63,964 bases of DNA from Pseudomonas sp. CAN1 (GCF_030462585.1 NZ_JASMRU010000006.1:240227-304190); one strand, 5' to 3'. Positions 9,215 through 17,934 are shown, numbered from the stretch's first letter. Program-made: numbers and translations. Notes: generated by a model not told the origin, from the letters alone.

Positions 9215-10405
9215 ATGCCGCTTACCGACATCCAGATTCGTCAGGCCAAGGCCTCCGACAAACCCCGCAAGCTCAGCGACGAGCGAGGCCTCTTTATAGA
9301 GATACGCCCGACCGGGGCGAAGTACTGGCGATACCGCTACAAGATCGAGGGCAAGGAGAACGTCTTCGCGTTGGGGGAGTATCCCGAAATGGGGCTCGCC
9401 GAGGCCCGGGCGGAGCGTGACAAAGCGAGAGCCTTGGTCAAACAAGGGCGACATCCCTCGCATGTGCGGCGTACAGAGCGCGCGCGCCAAGTCGTCGAGA
9501 ACAAGTCATCTCTGAAGGTGGTCGCGCTCGAGTGGATCGAGAGCAAGACTGGCATTAGCGACAGCTACCGGGACCAACTGGTCCGAGCATTCTCAAAGAA
9601 CCTTTTCCCCTATGTTGGCAAGCTACCGGTACGCGCTGTCACGGCCGCGCAGTTGCTTGAGTGCCTTCGTAGGATGGAGATGCGGGGCGCAACGTACTAC
9701 GCGATTTCCCTCTGCAACTGGCTGTCGCAGATGTACCGGTTCGCCATCCGCACGCTACGAGCTGACGCCGATCCGGCCGCAGCCCTGTACGGAGCTTTCG
9801 TTCGTGAGCCTATTGAGCACAGTCGGCCGATGTCTCTGGATGAGATGGCGAGGTTCCGCCAGCAAGTGGCCGGCTATGGAGGATTTCGCGCCAATACGAT
9901 AGCCCTGGAGCTTATGCAACTCCTTTTCCTGCGCACCGTCGAATTCCGGCGGGGCAGATGGCAGGATGTGGATCTCGACGCGGCTGTGTGGGACATCCCG
10001 GCCGAGTTCATGAAGAAGCGGCGTCGGCACCTGGTGCCGCTGCCTCCCTATGCGGTCAAGCTGCTGCGGGAGCTGCATCGTATTACTGGGGGTGGCCTGT
10101 TATTGTTCCCTGGACTTCGGCATCCGGATCGCCCGGTAGATGGAGCTACCTTCAATCGGGCGCTGGAACGCATGGGAATGAAGGGATTCACCTGCCATGA
10201 CTTCCGTGCCACAGCGTCCACTCACCTGTACGAGTCCGGCCTGTTTCGGAGCGAGGTGATTGAAATTCAGCTGGCCCATGTTGAAGGCAACAAAACTAAG
10301 GCTGCATACAATCACGCCCTGTACATGCCTGAGCGCAAAGAGATGATGCTGTGGTGGGAGCGCTACGTGATGAATAGTCAAAAGTGTAAGGCTCAGGGCA
10401 GCTAG
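9215..10405 (+). CDS. int: Phage integrase, tyrosine recombinase with DUF4102 N-terminus
   Basis: This 396-residue P4-type integrase has a DUF4102 arm-binding domain (LSDERGLFIEIRPTGAKYW), a core-binding domain and a C-terminal catalytic domain. The catalytic residues are seen as R in FLRTVEFRRGRW, HxxR in CHDFRATAS, a late H in QLAHVEGNK and Y in AAYNHALY. It carries out insertion and excision between attP and the dinB site. MPLTDIQIRQAK at 9215 is preferred over the ATG at 9203. Such integrases usually target tRNA genes, so use of dinB is unusual. Its stop overlaps the stop of the convergent AlpA-like gene. Confidence 0.95.
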   Translation: MPLTDIQIRQAKASDKPRKLSDERGLFIEIRPTGAKYWRYRYKIEGKENVFALGEYPEMGLAEARAERDKARALVKQGRHPSHVRRTERARQVVENKSSLKVVALEWIESKTGISDSYRDQLVRAFSKNLFPYVGKLPVRAVTAAQLLECLRRMEMRGATYYAISLCNWLSQMYRFAIRTLRADADPAAALYGAFVREPIEHSRPMSLDEMARFRQQVAGYGGFRANTIALELMQLLFLRTVEFRRGRWQDVDLDAAVWDIPAEFMKKRRRHLVPLPPYAVKLLRELHRITGGGLLLFPGLRHPDRPVDGATFNRALERMGMKGFTCHDFRATASTHLYESGLFRSEVIEIQLAHVEGNKTKAAYNHALYMPERKEMMLWWERYVMNSQKCKAQGS

Positions 10406-10599
10406 GCTGCCCTTTTGCTCTTCTGGGCTTCAATCCAGTCTTGGACTTCCAGCTGCGACCATCTGGAATATCGTCCCAGTTTCACCGGGGCAGGAAATTC
10501 TTCAAGTTGAATCATGTCGTACAGCTTGGTTCTGCCCATGCCGATTTGCTGCATGACTTCCTCGATTTTGATGAGTCGGTCGAGAGGTCGTTGAGTCAT
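10402..10599 (-). CDS. AlpA-family regulator, probable excisionase
   Basis: The 65-residue protein MTQRPLDRLIKIEEVMQQIG... has the winged-helix pattern of AlpA/MerR-like excisionases, with RTKLYDMI as recognition helix and FPAPVKLGRYSRW as wing. It is the last gene of the leftward early operon and its stop codon overlaps that of the convergent integrase. This places excision control at the end of the lytic early transcript. A role in directing excision is inferred from family and position. Confidence 0.8.
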   Translation of the reverse strand: MTQRPLDRLIKIEEVMQQIGMGRTKLYDMIQLEEFPAPVKLGRYSRWSQLEVQDWIEAQKSKRAA

Positions 10600-10904
10600 T
10601 TCCTTTTTCCTCCTCGGCGGGGTTTCGAACCCATTCCGTGTGCGCTGGCGGACCAGCCGAACTGAGTGCAGCTGTTCCCGTTCTCTGCGGCGAGGGCGTC
10701 GATCTGCTCGCCAATGGCCGGTACCAGGTCGGCCGCCATGCAGGAAGGGACGTTGAAAGAGTGGGTGGTCTTCTCGCCGTTGGGAGCAAGCATCCAGATA
10801 CTGGCCAGCCAGCCGACTGGGCGACGAGGCAGAGTGCCGCGCGTGACTGCGCGGTCCTCTGCGCCGGGCGCACGGCTGGTGGTGTAGGTGATAGTGCAGC
10901 TCAT
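10596..10904 (-). CDS. Phage hypothetical protein, 102 aa
   Basis: The product starts MSCTITYTTSRAPGAED and ends in a basic tail (RRGGKRK). I do not recognise the family. Start and stop overlap its neighbours by ATGA junctions at both ends, so it is translated as part of the early operon. The frame continues to 11000, but MSCTITY at 10904 sits exactly at the coupling point. Confidence 0.7.
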   Translation of the reverse strand: MSCTITYTTSRAPGAEDRAVTRGTLPRRPVGWLASIWMLAPNGEKTTHSFNVPSCMAADLVPAIGEQIDALAAENGNSCTQFGWSASAHGMGSKPRRGGKRK

Positions 10905-11347
10905 TGTGCGCCGGCCTTGGCTGTGTCGATCGCGTGCTCCATGGCATCCTTCACTGTGGTAGCCAGGCCTTCGGAACTGGTGGCGAAGTCGACCTTGCAA
11001 CCGTCATCATCGAAGAGGTCAATCCAGCCGGCACCTTGCTCCACGCAGAGCTGGATTGACCAGGCTCCGGGGAGGTCCCGGGCCGCGTTCTGAATCTCGC
11101 GATACAGTCCGGCTTCTTTCTGCGCTTGCCTGAGCTCCTCACGTAAGTCGGTATAGGTGCTGGCCTGATTCCGTAGTGCCTCCACTTCGGCTCCCAGCTG
11201 CAGGTTCTGCTGGATTGCTTCCTCCAGGTATCCGGCCAGGTCGACCTCAACTCCGCAGCATGGGCACATGCCATCGGCCTTTCCGTGCTCGAACAGCGTC
11301 ATTCCCTCTCGGCAGCTCCAGCACTTGATGCGAATTGCGTCACTCAT
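10901..11347 (-). CDS. Phage hypothetical protein with zinc-ribbon N-terminus, 148 aa
   Basis: MSDAIRIKCWSCREG followed by CPCCGVEVD gives two CxxC knuckles within the first 35 residues, a likely zinc ribbon. A coiled-coil stretch follows (residues about 40-85, QNLQLGAEVEALRNQ), then an acidic C-terminal region. The function is unknown. It overlaps its neighbours by ATGA and by eight bases respectively, so it belongs to the early operon. Confidence 0.7.
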   Translation of the reverse strand: MSDAIRIKCWSCREGMTLFEHGKADGMCPCCGVEVDLAGYLEEAIQQNLQLGAEVEALRNQASTYTDLREELRQAQKEAGLYREIQNAARDLPGAWSIQLCVEQGAGWIDLFDDDGCKVDFATSSEGLATTVKDAMEHAIDTAKAGAQ

Positions 11348-12212
11348 CGCGACCTCCCTGAGCTGGCTTTGCTCCATTGCGGTCATTCCATAGCGCTACC
11401 GCCTCCTCCTTCGACAGCGGATACCCGAGCCCGGCTGCTTCAAGCTCGGCCTCGGTTGGCATTCCCTGCGGCGGGGCGGCGGCGAGTGCGGCGCGAATTT
11501 CAGTGGCCAGTGCAGATGCCCGCCGAGCGCGGGACCGAGGGTGGCGGCACTTGTCCGGTTCGACGTACAGGGCGATTTCTTCGAACGCCAGGGTCAGGCA
11601 CTCGTTGATCTTTGCTGTGAGTTCTTCCGGCACCTGCCCGGCCTGGGCGACCGGGGCGGCGTAGAGCGCGGTGATCGGCGACTTCCTGCCGCGCTTTTCG
11701 AAGTGCTCGGCGTTGCTAGCCGCTTCCTCGCGAGAGGCGCAGATCAGACGCTTATAACCCTGCACGTCGACGACAAATGCCACCGGCTCCTGCTTCTCCA
11801 GCTCAGCCAATTGGTCGCGCAGTGCCAGTGCGTCGTCATGCCAGTACATATCCTGTTCGGAGGCCGCTTTCGTCGTGGCCCACAGGGTTTCGTTGCTCTG
11901 GACCAATTGGTTGATATAGCCGTTGTGGAAGCATTCGAACTGCTCGCCGCAGGAAGGGCAGACTTCCTTCATGGCGACCGACTTGGTGTCGGTCACTCGA
12001 ATGATCGCGTGCAGCTTCTCCAGCTCCGCCACCCTGGCCTGGTCGGCATCGCGCTCGCCCCTGAGCTGCTGGGATTCGGCCTTGGCCAGCACCAGGTCAG
12101 TGATGGAGCGCAGCACAAGATCGATGCCGGGGTATGTGGAGAACCCGAGCAGGGCGGTAATGGCGCTGATGTCGGCGGCCATGGAGTCGAAGGCGGCTTT
12201 GTAGTCATTCAT
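11340..12212 (-). CDS. Phage hypothetical protein, 290 aa
   Basis: The N-terminal half is largely helical, with coiled-coil character around residues 40-70. CPSCGEQFEC near residue 85 gives one zinc-like knuckle. The C-terminal part contains ALYAAPVAQ and the sequence PTEAELEAAGLGYPLSKEE, a type of module often repeated in Pseudomonas phage proteins of unknown role. I cannot assign a function. It is coupled to the methylase gene upstream by an ATGA overlap. Confidence 0.65.
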   Translation of the reverse strand: MNDYKAAFDSMAADISAITALLGFSTYPGIDLVLRSITDLVLAKAESQQLRGERDADQARVAELEKLHAIIRVTDTKSVAMKEVCPSCGEQFECFHNGYINQLVQSNETLWATTKAASEQDMYWHDDALALRDQLAELEKQEPVAFVVDVQGYKRLICASREEAASNAEHFEKRGRKSPITALYAAPVAQAGQVPEELTAKINECLTLAFEEIALYVEPDKCRHPRSRARRASALATEIRAALAAAPPQGMPTEAELEAAGLGYPLSKEEAVALWNDRNGAKPAQGGRDE

Positions 12213-14035
12213 GCTGCCTCACTCCTGTACAGGTCGATCAGGTCGGCGGCGTTGGCTGCGATCAGGTCCTCTGATTCGTAGGGGCTAACGCTGTTGCCTA
12301 TGAGCTTGATCTGGTCTGTGTTGTTAACGTTCTTGCGCACCAGCTGGCCGGTGGCTTTGTCCTCGAACCAGCCCCAGTCGGTGATGTAGTCCGGGTCAAA
12401 GCCCTGGGCGATCTTCAGCTCTACCGGCTTGAGCATGCGCAGGGTGAAATCGACGAGGACGTAGTCGCCCAGCAGCACCAGGTCGACCAGTTGCGGGAAG
12501 TGCTCGGGTAGGTGCTTGTGCAGGAAGGCTGCGCACTTCCGGGCCTTCTCCATCAGCTCGGGCGGTAGGATGGCCGCTGGGACCTGGACAACGGTGACCA
12601 GAGCCATGCGGTCCTTGGTGGGCAAGGTGTGCATTGGCTCGGCCAGGTCCTGCCATTGACCGCCAGTGCTGTAGAACTTAACCAGGTAGGCGCTGGCCAG
12701 GCGCTGGTTGGAGCCCGCCTGCGTAATGGTGCTGAGAGGCGCGTCGGCAGCGCGGCCCGCGCCGTCGTAGAACCCTCCGTTGGCCTGCTCGAAATGGCAG
12801 GCGGCAACTGCGTGATGCCCGGAGCTGGTGGTGATGGCGTTGACCGGCTGGTCCATAGAACCGCCGATGGAGCCGTTGCGCAGAGTCACCATTGCTGCAG
12901 TGACCAGCGCTTGCTCGCCACGGTTGGCGCCGGTGATGGTTCTGGTTGCTTCGGTCAGCGGGTAGCCGGCGCGGTCGCCGTGATGGGTGAGGTGCGTCAG
13001 GTGTGCCGCCGACAGGGCGAAGTGGCCACCCTTGATCTGAGCGACTTGGGTGCGCAGCGGTTCGGCGGCGCTGAAAGTGCGCTGGTTGCTCGCGTTGGCG
13101 AACTCGGTGAGGTTGGCTGCGGCGAGGTGGCCATCGTCCATAGGCACGAGGAAGGGCTTGTCCGCCATGACGGTATGTCGCCAGAAGCCCTTGGCCACGC
13201 GCCGGCAGGTGTTGTCTGCGTGTGGGCGTTTCCGGTCGATCATGCTCTTACCCAGGTTGCTCCAGTCAATGCACTCCGACGCCTGGCGCCAAGGCATCTG
13301 ATCGGCCTTCGGGTTTTCGTGACGCTTCGGGGTGGTCCAGACGATAGGACGGCCGTCGGTGCGACCGATCATGAAAAGGCGTTTGCGGATGGTCGGCGCG
13401 CCGGCATTCGAGGCGCGGCGTTCGCGCCACTCCACGTTGCAACCCAAGCCGCGGACCAGGGCGCTCTGCGGTACCCATAGGCCGATGGCCGCCATGATCT
13501 CCGGCATATCCGGGTGGTCCGCTGGCAAGCCGCTGGTGAGGCAGGCAACGAATGCCTTGAAGGTGCGACCTTCCTCCGTCTTGATCGGCTGGCCGTGCTC
13601 GTCGAGCGGGCCCCATTTCTGGAACTCTTCGACGTTTTCGAGCAGGAACAGGCGCGGCCTGGTGGCATGCACCCAGCGCACGACTACCCAGGCCAGGGAG
13701 CGAACCTGCGGGCTGCGTGGGGCGGCGCCTTTGGCCTTGCTGAAGTGGCGGCAATCCGGGGAGGCCCACAGGATGGCGACGGGCTGCCCGCCGGTGGCCT
13801 CTAGCGGATCGACGTCGAAGACGTCGGTGATGAAGGTCCTGGTGCTGGGGTGATTCGCCTTGTACACGGCGATGGCCACGGGGTTGTGGTTGATGGCGAT
13901 GTCCGGGTCGCGGTAGGCCTTGCGGCCTCCGCTGCTCGCGCCGCCGAGACCGGCGAACAGGTCGACGTACAGCTCGCGCTGGAACGGCAGCGCGCGCTGG
14001 GCGTCGTTCACCTTGATTGTGCGGAAGGAGGTCAT
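12209..14035 (-). CDS. C5-cytosine DNA methyltransferase
   Basis: The 608-residue enzyme carries motif I (VDLFAGLGGASSGG), the catalytic cysteine in SPDCRHFSKAKG, ENVEEF (motif VI), RKRLFMIG (motif VIII) and the final LIGNSVSPYES (motif X). The usual PC dipeptide is replaced by DC, and the cysteine is kept. Between motifs VIII and X, where the target-recognition region sits, five related segments of the form (A/D)xPLxTITxxxxxALV occur. It probably protects phage DNA from host restriction or marks it. The frame extends to 14377, but MTSFRTIKV at 14035 is the start after a GGAAGGAG site. Confidence 0.9.
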   Translation of the reverse strand: MTSFRTIKVNDAQRALPFQRELYVDLFAGLGGASSGGRKAYRDPDIAINHNPVAIAVYKANHPSTRTFITDVFDVDPLEATGGQPVAILWASPDCRHFSKAKGAAPRSPQVRSLAWVVVRWVHATRPRLFLLENVEEFQKWGPLDEHGQPIKTEEGRTFKAFVACLTSGLPADHPDMPEIMAAIGLWVPQSALVRGLGCNVEWRERRASNAGAPTIRKRLFMIGRTDGRPIVWTTPKRHENPKADQMPWRQASECIDWSNLGKSMIDRKRPHADNTCRRVAKGFWRHTVMADKPFLVPMDDGHLAAANLTEFANASNQRTFSAAEPLRTQVAQIKGGHFALSAAHLTHLTHHGDRAGYPLTEATRTITGANRGEQALVTAAMVTLRNGSIGGSMDQPVNAITTSSGHHAVAACHFEQANGGFYDGAGRAADAPLSTITQAGSNQRLASAYLVKFYSTGGQWQDLAEPMHTLPTKDRMALVTVVQVPAAILPPELMEKARKCAAFLHKHLPEHFPQLVDLVLLGDYVLVDFTLRMLKPVELKIAQGFDPDYITDWGWFEDKATGQLVRKNVNNTDQIKLIGNSVSPYESEDLIAANAADLIDLYRSEAA

Positions 14036-14631
14036 GCGTCCCCCTTCAAGGGCGTGGTGAAGCCCTTGCAGTCGGGGGAGACGTGGAGCATCGGAGCTTG
14101 TCCGCGCAGGCGCTCGATCAGTAGGCCCTGCAGGCGCTGGTGGAAGTGCCAGCGCGCGACGTGTGGTGTCCACAGGTCGATGCGCGCCTCCAGCGGCTCG
14201 ATGCCCTCCAGGCACTCCCAGGAAGCCGGGTGTGCCGGCATCAGATCCCGTCGCTCGGTGGCCAATGCGACCAGGTCTGCGTGCTTCACGCACTCGGGCA
14301 GCTCTTCGGCCAGCTCGAAGCGCTGGCAGATGGCTGACCAGATACGTTCCTCGACTTCGCAGAAGGCGGGCATGCACTGCTTGAGCGGCCGAACCATGTC
14401 GCCGATGTAGGCTTCGGTGGCGTCATGCAGCAGCGCCACCAGTTCATACTCCTTGGGCACCAGGCGGGACACCAGCACGCTGTGCTGCGCGACTGTGTAG
14501 TGATCCCGGGTGTGCCCGTTGAAGCGCGCGATGGTGCCGAGAGCCTGGGCGATGTCGTGCGGGCAGATCATGTCTGGGGTCGGCTCGAACAGGTCGAAGC
14601 GCTTGCCGGTGAAGGTGAGAATCCAGGTCAT
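14032..14631 (-). CDS. HD-domain phosphohydrolase, YfbR-like nucleotidase
   Basis: The 199-residue protein has NGHTRDHYTVAQHSVLVSRL and LLHDATEAYIGD, the metal-binding H...HD...D pattern of HD enzymes in the YfbR 5'-deoxynucleotidase group. It probably dephosphorylates dNMPs and so adjusts the nucleotide pool in infection. It is coupled to the methylase by ATGA and lies in the same operon as a dNMP kinase. The ATG at 14631 fits the family N-terminus. Confidence 0.8.
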   Translation of the reverse strand: MTWILTFTGKRFDLFEPTPDMICPHDIAQALGTIARFNGHTRDHYTVAQHSVLVSRLVPKEYELVALLHDATEAYIGDMVRPLKQCMPAFCEVEERIWSAICQRFELAEELPECVKHADLVALATERRDLMPAHPASWECLEGIEPLEARIDLWTPHVARWHFHQRLQGLLIERLRGQAPMLHVSPDCKGFTTPLKGDA

Positions 14632-14635
14632 GGCC

Positions 14636-15976
14636 TTACTCCCATCCGCCCAGGTACTGCGGGTAGACGCAGGCGGCGAACGCGGCGCGCCAGGGCTCGG
14701 CCGGTGTTTCGCCGTCCTCCTCGAAGCACTGTCGGTCCAGCTCCTCCTCGGTCCACTCCGACACGTCGTCCAGGTCGAAGTCGTCCGCGCTGTAGCCGGC
14801 AAAGGCGCACAGCAGCTTGATCGCTTGCTCGGGGGTGTAGGCGGCCACCAGCTCGTTGTCGCCCACCTGGAAGCACTTCAGGGTAGGGGCGTTATAGGCC
14901 AGCGGGTGGTCGTAGCCGACCGAGAAGCCCGCGGCGTTGCGGTGGCCGCCTCCGCCGTAGAGCTTGGCGATGGCCGACACGTCCAGGCCGTCATCGGAGC
15001 TGCGCAGGGAGAAGGTCCGGCCCTTCGGCGTGTCCCAGTAGCAGGCCGCGAACGGGGCGTTCTGCGCCATCACATGGCCGGCATCGCTGGAGTAGATGTA
15101 CGGCAGGTTGGCAGCCGGTACGTTGTGCCCGCCGATGGTCATGCTGCGCTGTACTGCCCGCAGTAGCTCTCCGATGTCCTTGTGGTGCTTGCGCTCGATG
15201 GCGATGCCGTCGGCGCGCAGGGCTTCAGCCGGGGTCGCTGCCAACCGGTCCCAAACCTCGAAGTCGTAGGGGTAGCTGAAGAGATTCGCCTGAACCTCCC
15301 TTGTCCCCTCCAGGGCGAAGCGCCAAAGGTCACGGTCCTCGATGTGATTGATCAGTGCGGGGCGAGGCTGGTCGGGGAAGAAGAAGTCCCAGGTCAGCCC
15401 GGCGCCGCTGCGCTCCATGTCGAAGCATGTGAAGATGGAGCGCGACCCTGCAGTGGCATGAGCCCAGGTCCGGCAGTCGTCAACCTGCGGGAAGCCAGCC
15501 AGCGCCTCGGCTGCGGTCTTGTGGTGGTCGATCACCAGAACGCCCTTGGCAATCTCGGAGATCTGCAGCAGGTCTTCCCGGGAATATGAGAAGTCGACCA
15601 TCACCACGGTGCGGCCGGCTACGTCGGGGATTGCGTCGCCGTAGCGGCCGGGGTGGAACTCGACTTCCGGGAAGGCCTTGCGGACCACCCAGGCGGCGCC
15701 GAAGCCATCGGCGCAATTAGCGTGGTAGACGCAGAGCGGCGGGCGCCACACCTGTTGCATCACGTCGTCGTAAGCGATGGCCTGGACGCGACCAGCTACG
15801 GCAGGGTGCCCGAGCACGGCGGTGTCGTTGGTGAGGATCAGGGTGTCAAACTTCGGCATCTCGTCACCCTGGTACCAGTTGTCGACGATCCGGGAGAGTC
15901 CCAGTGCATCAGCGATGAGGTGCTTGTTTCGGGTCTTGCCGCAGCCAGGGCGGCCAACTACGAGGACGCTCTTCAT
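14636..15976 (-). CDS. P-loop / DHH-DHHA1 phosphoesterase fusion
   Basis: The 446-residue protein has three parts. Residues 1-75 start MKSVLVVGRPGCGKTRNK, a Walker A loop in a small nucleotide-binding domain. Residues about 80-370 are a DHH phosphoesterase: CVYHANCADGFGAA, MVDFSYS, VIDHHKTA and, in the DHHA1 part, GGGGHRNAAGF. An acidic tail of about 70 residues follows. DHH/DHHA1 enzymes cleave short oligonucleotides, pAp or cyclic dinucleotides. The fused P-loop segment is unusual and may be too short for a full NTPase. The substrate is unknown. Confidence 0.8.
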   Translation of the reverse strand: MKSVLVVGRPGCGKTRNKHLIADALGLSRIVDNWYQGDEMPKFDTLILTNDTAVLGHPAVAGRVQAIAYDDVMQQVWRPPLCVYHANCADGFGAAWVVRKAFPEVEFHPGRYGDAIPDVAGRTVVMVDFSYSREDLLQISEIAKGVLVIDHHKTAAEALAGFPQVDDCRTWAHATAGSRSIFTCFDMERSGAGLTWDFFFPDQPRPALINHIEDRDLWRFALEGTREVQANLFSYPYDFEVWDRLAATPAEALRADGIAIERKHHKDIGELLRAVQRSMTIGGHNVPAANLPYIYSSDAGHVMAQNAPFAACYWDTPKGRTFSLRSSDDGLDVSAIAKLYGGGGHRNAAGFSVGYDHPLAYNAPTLKCFQVGDNELVAAYTPEQAIKLLCAFAGYSADDFDLDDVSEWTEEELDRQCFEEDGETPAEPWRAAFAACVYPQYLGGWE

Positions 15977-16452
15977 GCTGCGTTCTCCTGTTGCTCGGCG
16001 TGGGCCAGTACGGCGCGGATGCGTTCCGCCATGCGCACGGCCGATTCAGCTGCCAGGGTGGCTTGATCCTTGTGGATGGTGGCCCCGACTCGGTGGGCGG
16101 TGACTGCGGTGACCTTGAGTTGCCCGCTGATCTTCATCAGCTCGGCGGCGTCTGCGTCAGTGAAGGGGCTCGCGCGCCTGGCGTGGTGGGCGATTCGCTC
16201 ATCGCAGTCCTGGATCAGTTTTTCGCATTCCAGGCGGTGTGCCGCCTCGGCCTGCCTCAGCTGGAGATTCTTCTCCGCGATGTCATCGTGGAGCGCCTCG
16301 ATGTGGGCAGCGTGGCCTAGCTTGCAGTCGGCATAACCCAGGTCGTAGCCCTTGGCTTCGGAGCGGTTGGAGACAATCCAGTCGCTGAAGACCTGGAGGG
16401 CGAGTGCCACCACCAGAACGATGATCAGCCCGTAGTCGTGAAGTGCTTGCAT
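15973..16452 (-). CDS. Membrane-anchored phage hypothetical protein, 159 aa
   Basis: One N-terminal transmembrane helix (YGLIIVLVVALALQVFSDWI) is followed by a helical, coiled-coil-prone domain rich in Ala, Glu and His. The start is preceded by GAGGACACAGCAC, the initiation context shared with three other genes of this operon. It overlaps the DHH gene by ATGA. The function is unknown. Confidence 0.7.
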   Translation of the reverse strand: MQALHDYGLIIVLVVALALQVFSDWIVSNRSEAKGYDLGYADCKLGHAAHIEALHDDIAEKNLQLRQAEAAHRLECEKLIQDCDERIAHHARRASPFTDADAAELMKISGQLKVTAVTAHRVGATIHKDQATLAAESAVRMAERIRAVLAHAEQQENAA

Positions 16453-16529
16453 GTGCTGTGTCCTCAGTAGGGCCCGCCGCCGGGAATAGCTGTCAGAGTC
16501 CGGCGGCGGGGTGTTGCAGTTGGAGGCTG

Positions 16530-17342
16530 TTAGGCGCCCAGCTCGAAGGTGCCGATGGTCAGAGTGGTGGCGTCGGCGATGTCAGCCGCGAGCAGTTCCT
16601 TGAACTCCTGCGCGATCTCTTCGCGGACCTGCTCCTCGGCCACCCAGCGCGGCTTCAGCACAGGCTTGTCGTTGCCGGTCAGCACCGACAGGCGCAGGAC
16701 GAAGTTGCGCAGCGGCAGACCCTCGAACGGCGCGCAGGAGAAGATCAGCGAGCCCGGCAGGGTGTCCTGGCTGTCGGCCTCAATCCTGTCCATGGCGCTG
16801 CGGGCGGCGTTGAAGTTGCCTTCGACGTTGTTGCGCTCGGAGGTCGCCTTGATGGTGATGTTGCGCACCGCGGCGATGGCCTGGGCGATGGGCATCGACT
16901 CGTCAGCCGGGGTGACGGCCTCCAGGAAGTCGCGCCAGTCCTCCATCCACTCGGCCAAGTCCTTCTGCGACAGGGTCTTGCCGGCGATGCGTTGGAGTGC
17001 GGCATAGGCGGCAGTCGGCTCAAGGCGCAGCGTGGCGATGTCATCGGCGTGGCCAGCCAGTGCCGAGTCGCCCAGGTTGAAGATCACGCGGCAGGTCATG
17101 TTGTCCTTGTCGACGAAGCCGTGGGTGGCCTTATCGGCGCGGTCCTTCACGTAGGTGACGAAGTCGGCCAGCGAGGACGTGCTCAAGGATCCGCGGAAGC
17201 GGTCGCGGTTGGCGTGGAGCTTCTCCATGTTCTGGAGCTTGTAGCCTTCCGGCACAACGGCGAAGGCCCCGGTAGTGCCCTCGACGCGGACATTGGCGGC
17301 AGCGACGGCGTTGGCCAGTAGCAGTTGCAGAGCGTCTTTCAT
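16530..17342 (-). CDS. DUF2303 family phage protein
   Basis: The 270-residue protein matches the phage DUF2303 family, with the pattern LEKLxxxRxRxRGxxxxxSxxDFxxYV seen here as MEKLHANRDRFRGSLSTSSL and VTYVKD. The function is unknown; it is common in early operons of temperate siphoviruses next to recombination or modification genes. The start carries the AAGGAACACAGCAC context. The stop is 77 bases before the next gene. Confidence 0.8.
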   Translation of the reverse strand: MKDALQLLLANAVAAANVRVEGTTGAFAVVPEGYKLQNMEKLHANRDRFRGSLSTSSLADFVTYVKDRADKATHGFVDKDNMTCRVIFNLGDSALAGHADDIATLRLEPTAAYAALQRIAGKTLSQKDLAEWMEDWRDFLEAVTPADESMPIAQAIAAVRNITIKATSERNNVEGNFNAARSAMDRIEADSQDTLPGSLIFSCAPFEGLPLRNFVLRLSVLTGNDKPVLKPRWVAEEQVREEIAQEFKELLAADIADATTLTIGTFELGA

Positions 17343-17381
17343 GTGCTGTGTTCCTTGGTTGAGATGCGGTTGAGGTCAGAG

Positions 17382-17723
17382 TTACCGCGGGTGGACGGGG
17401 GTTTCGCTCTCCTTGAAGAGCTGGGCGGTGGGGTTGGTCTGGAACAGCTCCAGTCCTTCCGGGGTGACGTACATCGGCGTGTCGAGCGCCGTGTCTTCGC
17501 TGCGGCTGCCGCGCTTGGTCGGCACCTTGTAGTCGAGCCGGTGGCTGATGTTCACCTGGTTGGATTCGCCGACCCGGCTCATCTCCAGGGTGATGACGAC
17601 CTTGCCTTTCTTGCCGTGTTCGACGACGCCGGACCCGACGTCCGAGAGTGCGGCCCCGATCTGGTTGGCGAACACGCCGGCATTCAGTGAGCCGAGGAAG
17701 TCGGCCACATCAGTCTTCTTCAT
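17382..17723 (-). CDS. Phage hypothetical protein, 113 aa
   Basis: Starts MKKTDVADFLGSLNAG and contains KGKVVITLEMSRVGESNQV. Proteins of this look often sit beside DUF2303 proteins in phage early operons. No catalytic motif is visible. The start has the shared GAGGCACAGCAC context. Confidence 0.7.
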   Translation of the reverse strand: MKKTDVADFLGSLNAGVFANQIGAALSDVGSGVVEHGKKGKVVITLEMSRVGESNQVNISHRLDYKVPTKRGSRSEDTALDTPMYVTPEGLELFQTNPTAQLFKESETPVHPR

Positions 17724-17750
17724 GTGCTGTGCCTCAGTGGTTGGTGTTGA

Positions 17751-17806
17751 TTCCCCATAACCCTCTCGGTGAAAGGGCTATGGGGAAGGCCCGTCCGCGG
17801 GCCTTC
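17751..17806 (-). terminator. Double hairpin in the early operon, possible attenuator
   Basis: TTCCCCATA pairs with TATGGGGAA, extended inward by CCCT/AGGG. It abuts a second stem, AAGGCCCG/CGGGCCTT, that shares bases with the first, so the two are mutually exclusive at their border. It lies in the 211-base gap between the PrtN-like gene and the next early gene. The rest of that gap, to 17934, shows no gene I can support. Confidence 0.5.
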
Positions 17807-17934
17807 CTACTCACACCGCCTCCGTATGTGAGCGATTCGAGCGCGGTCCGGGTGTGCCGTCCTGCTCTGTTGCTGCGTTTACATGGCTGCCACTCCTCCT
17901 GCTGATCCACCCAGGTGCGCTGGGGCGCTTTGCT

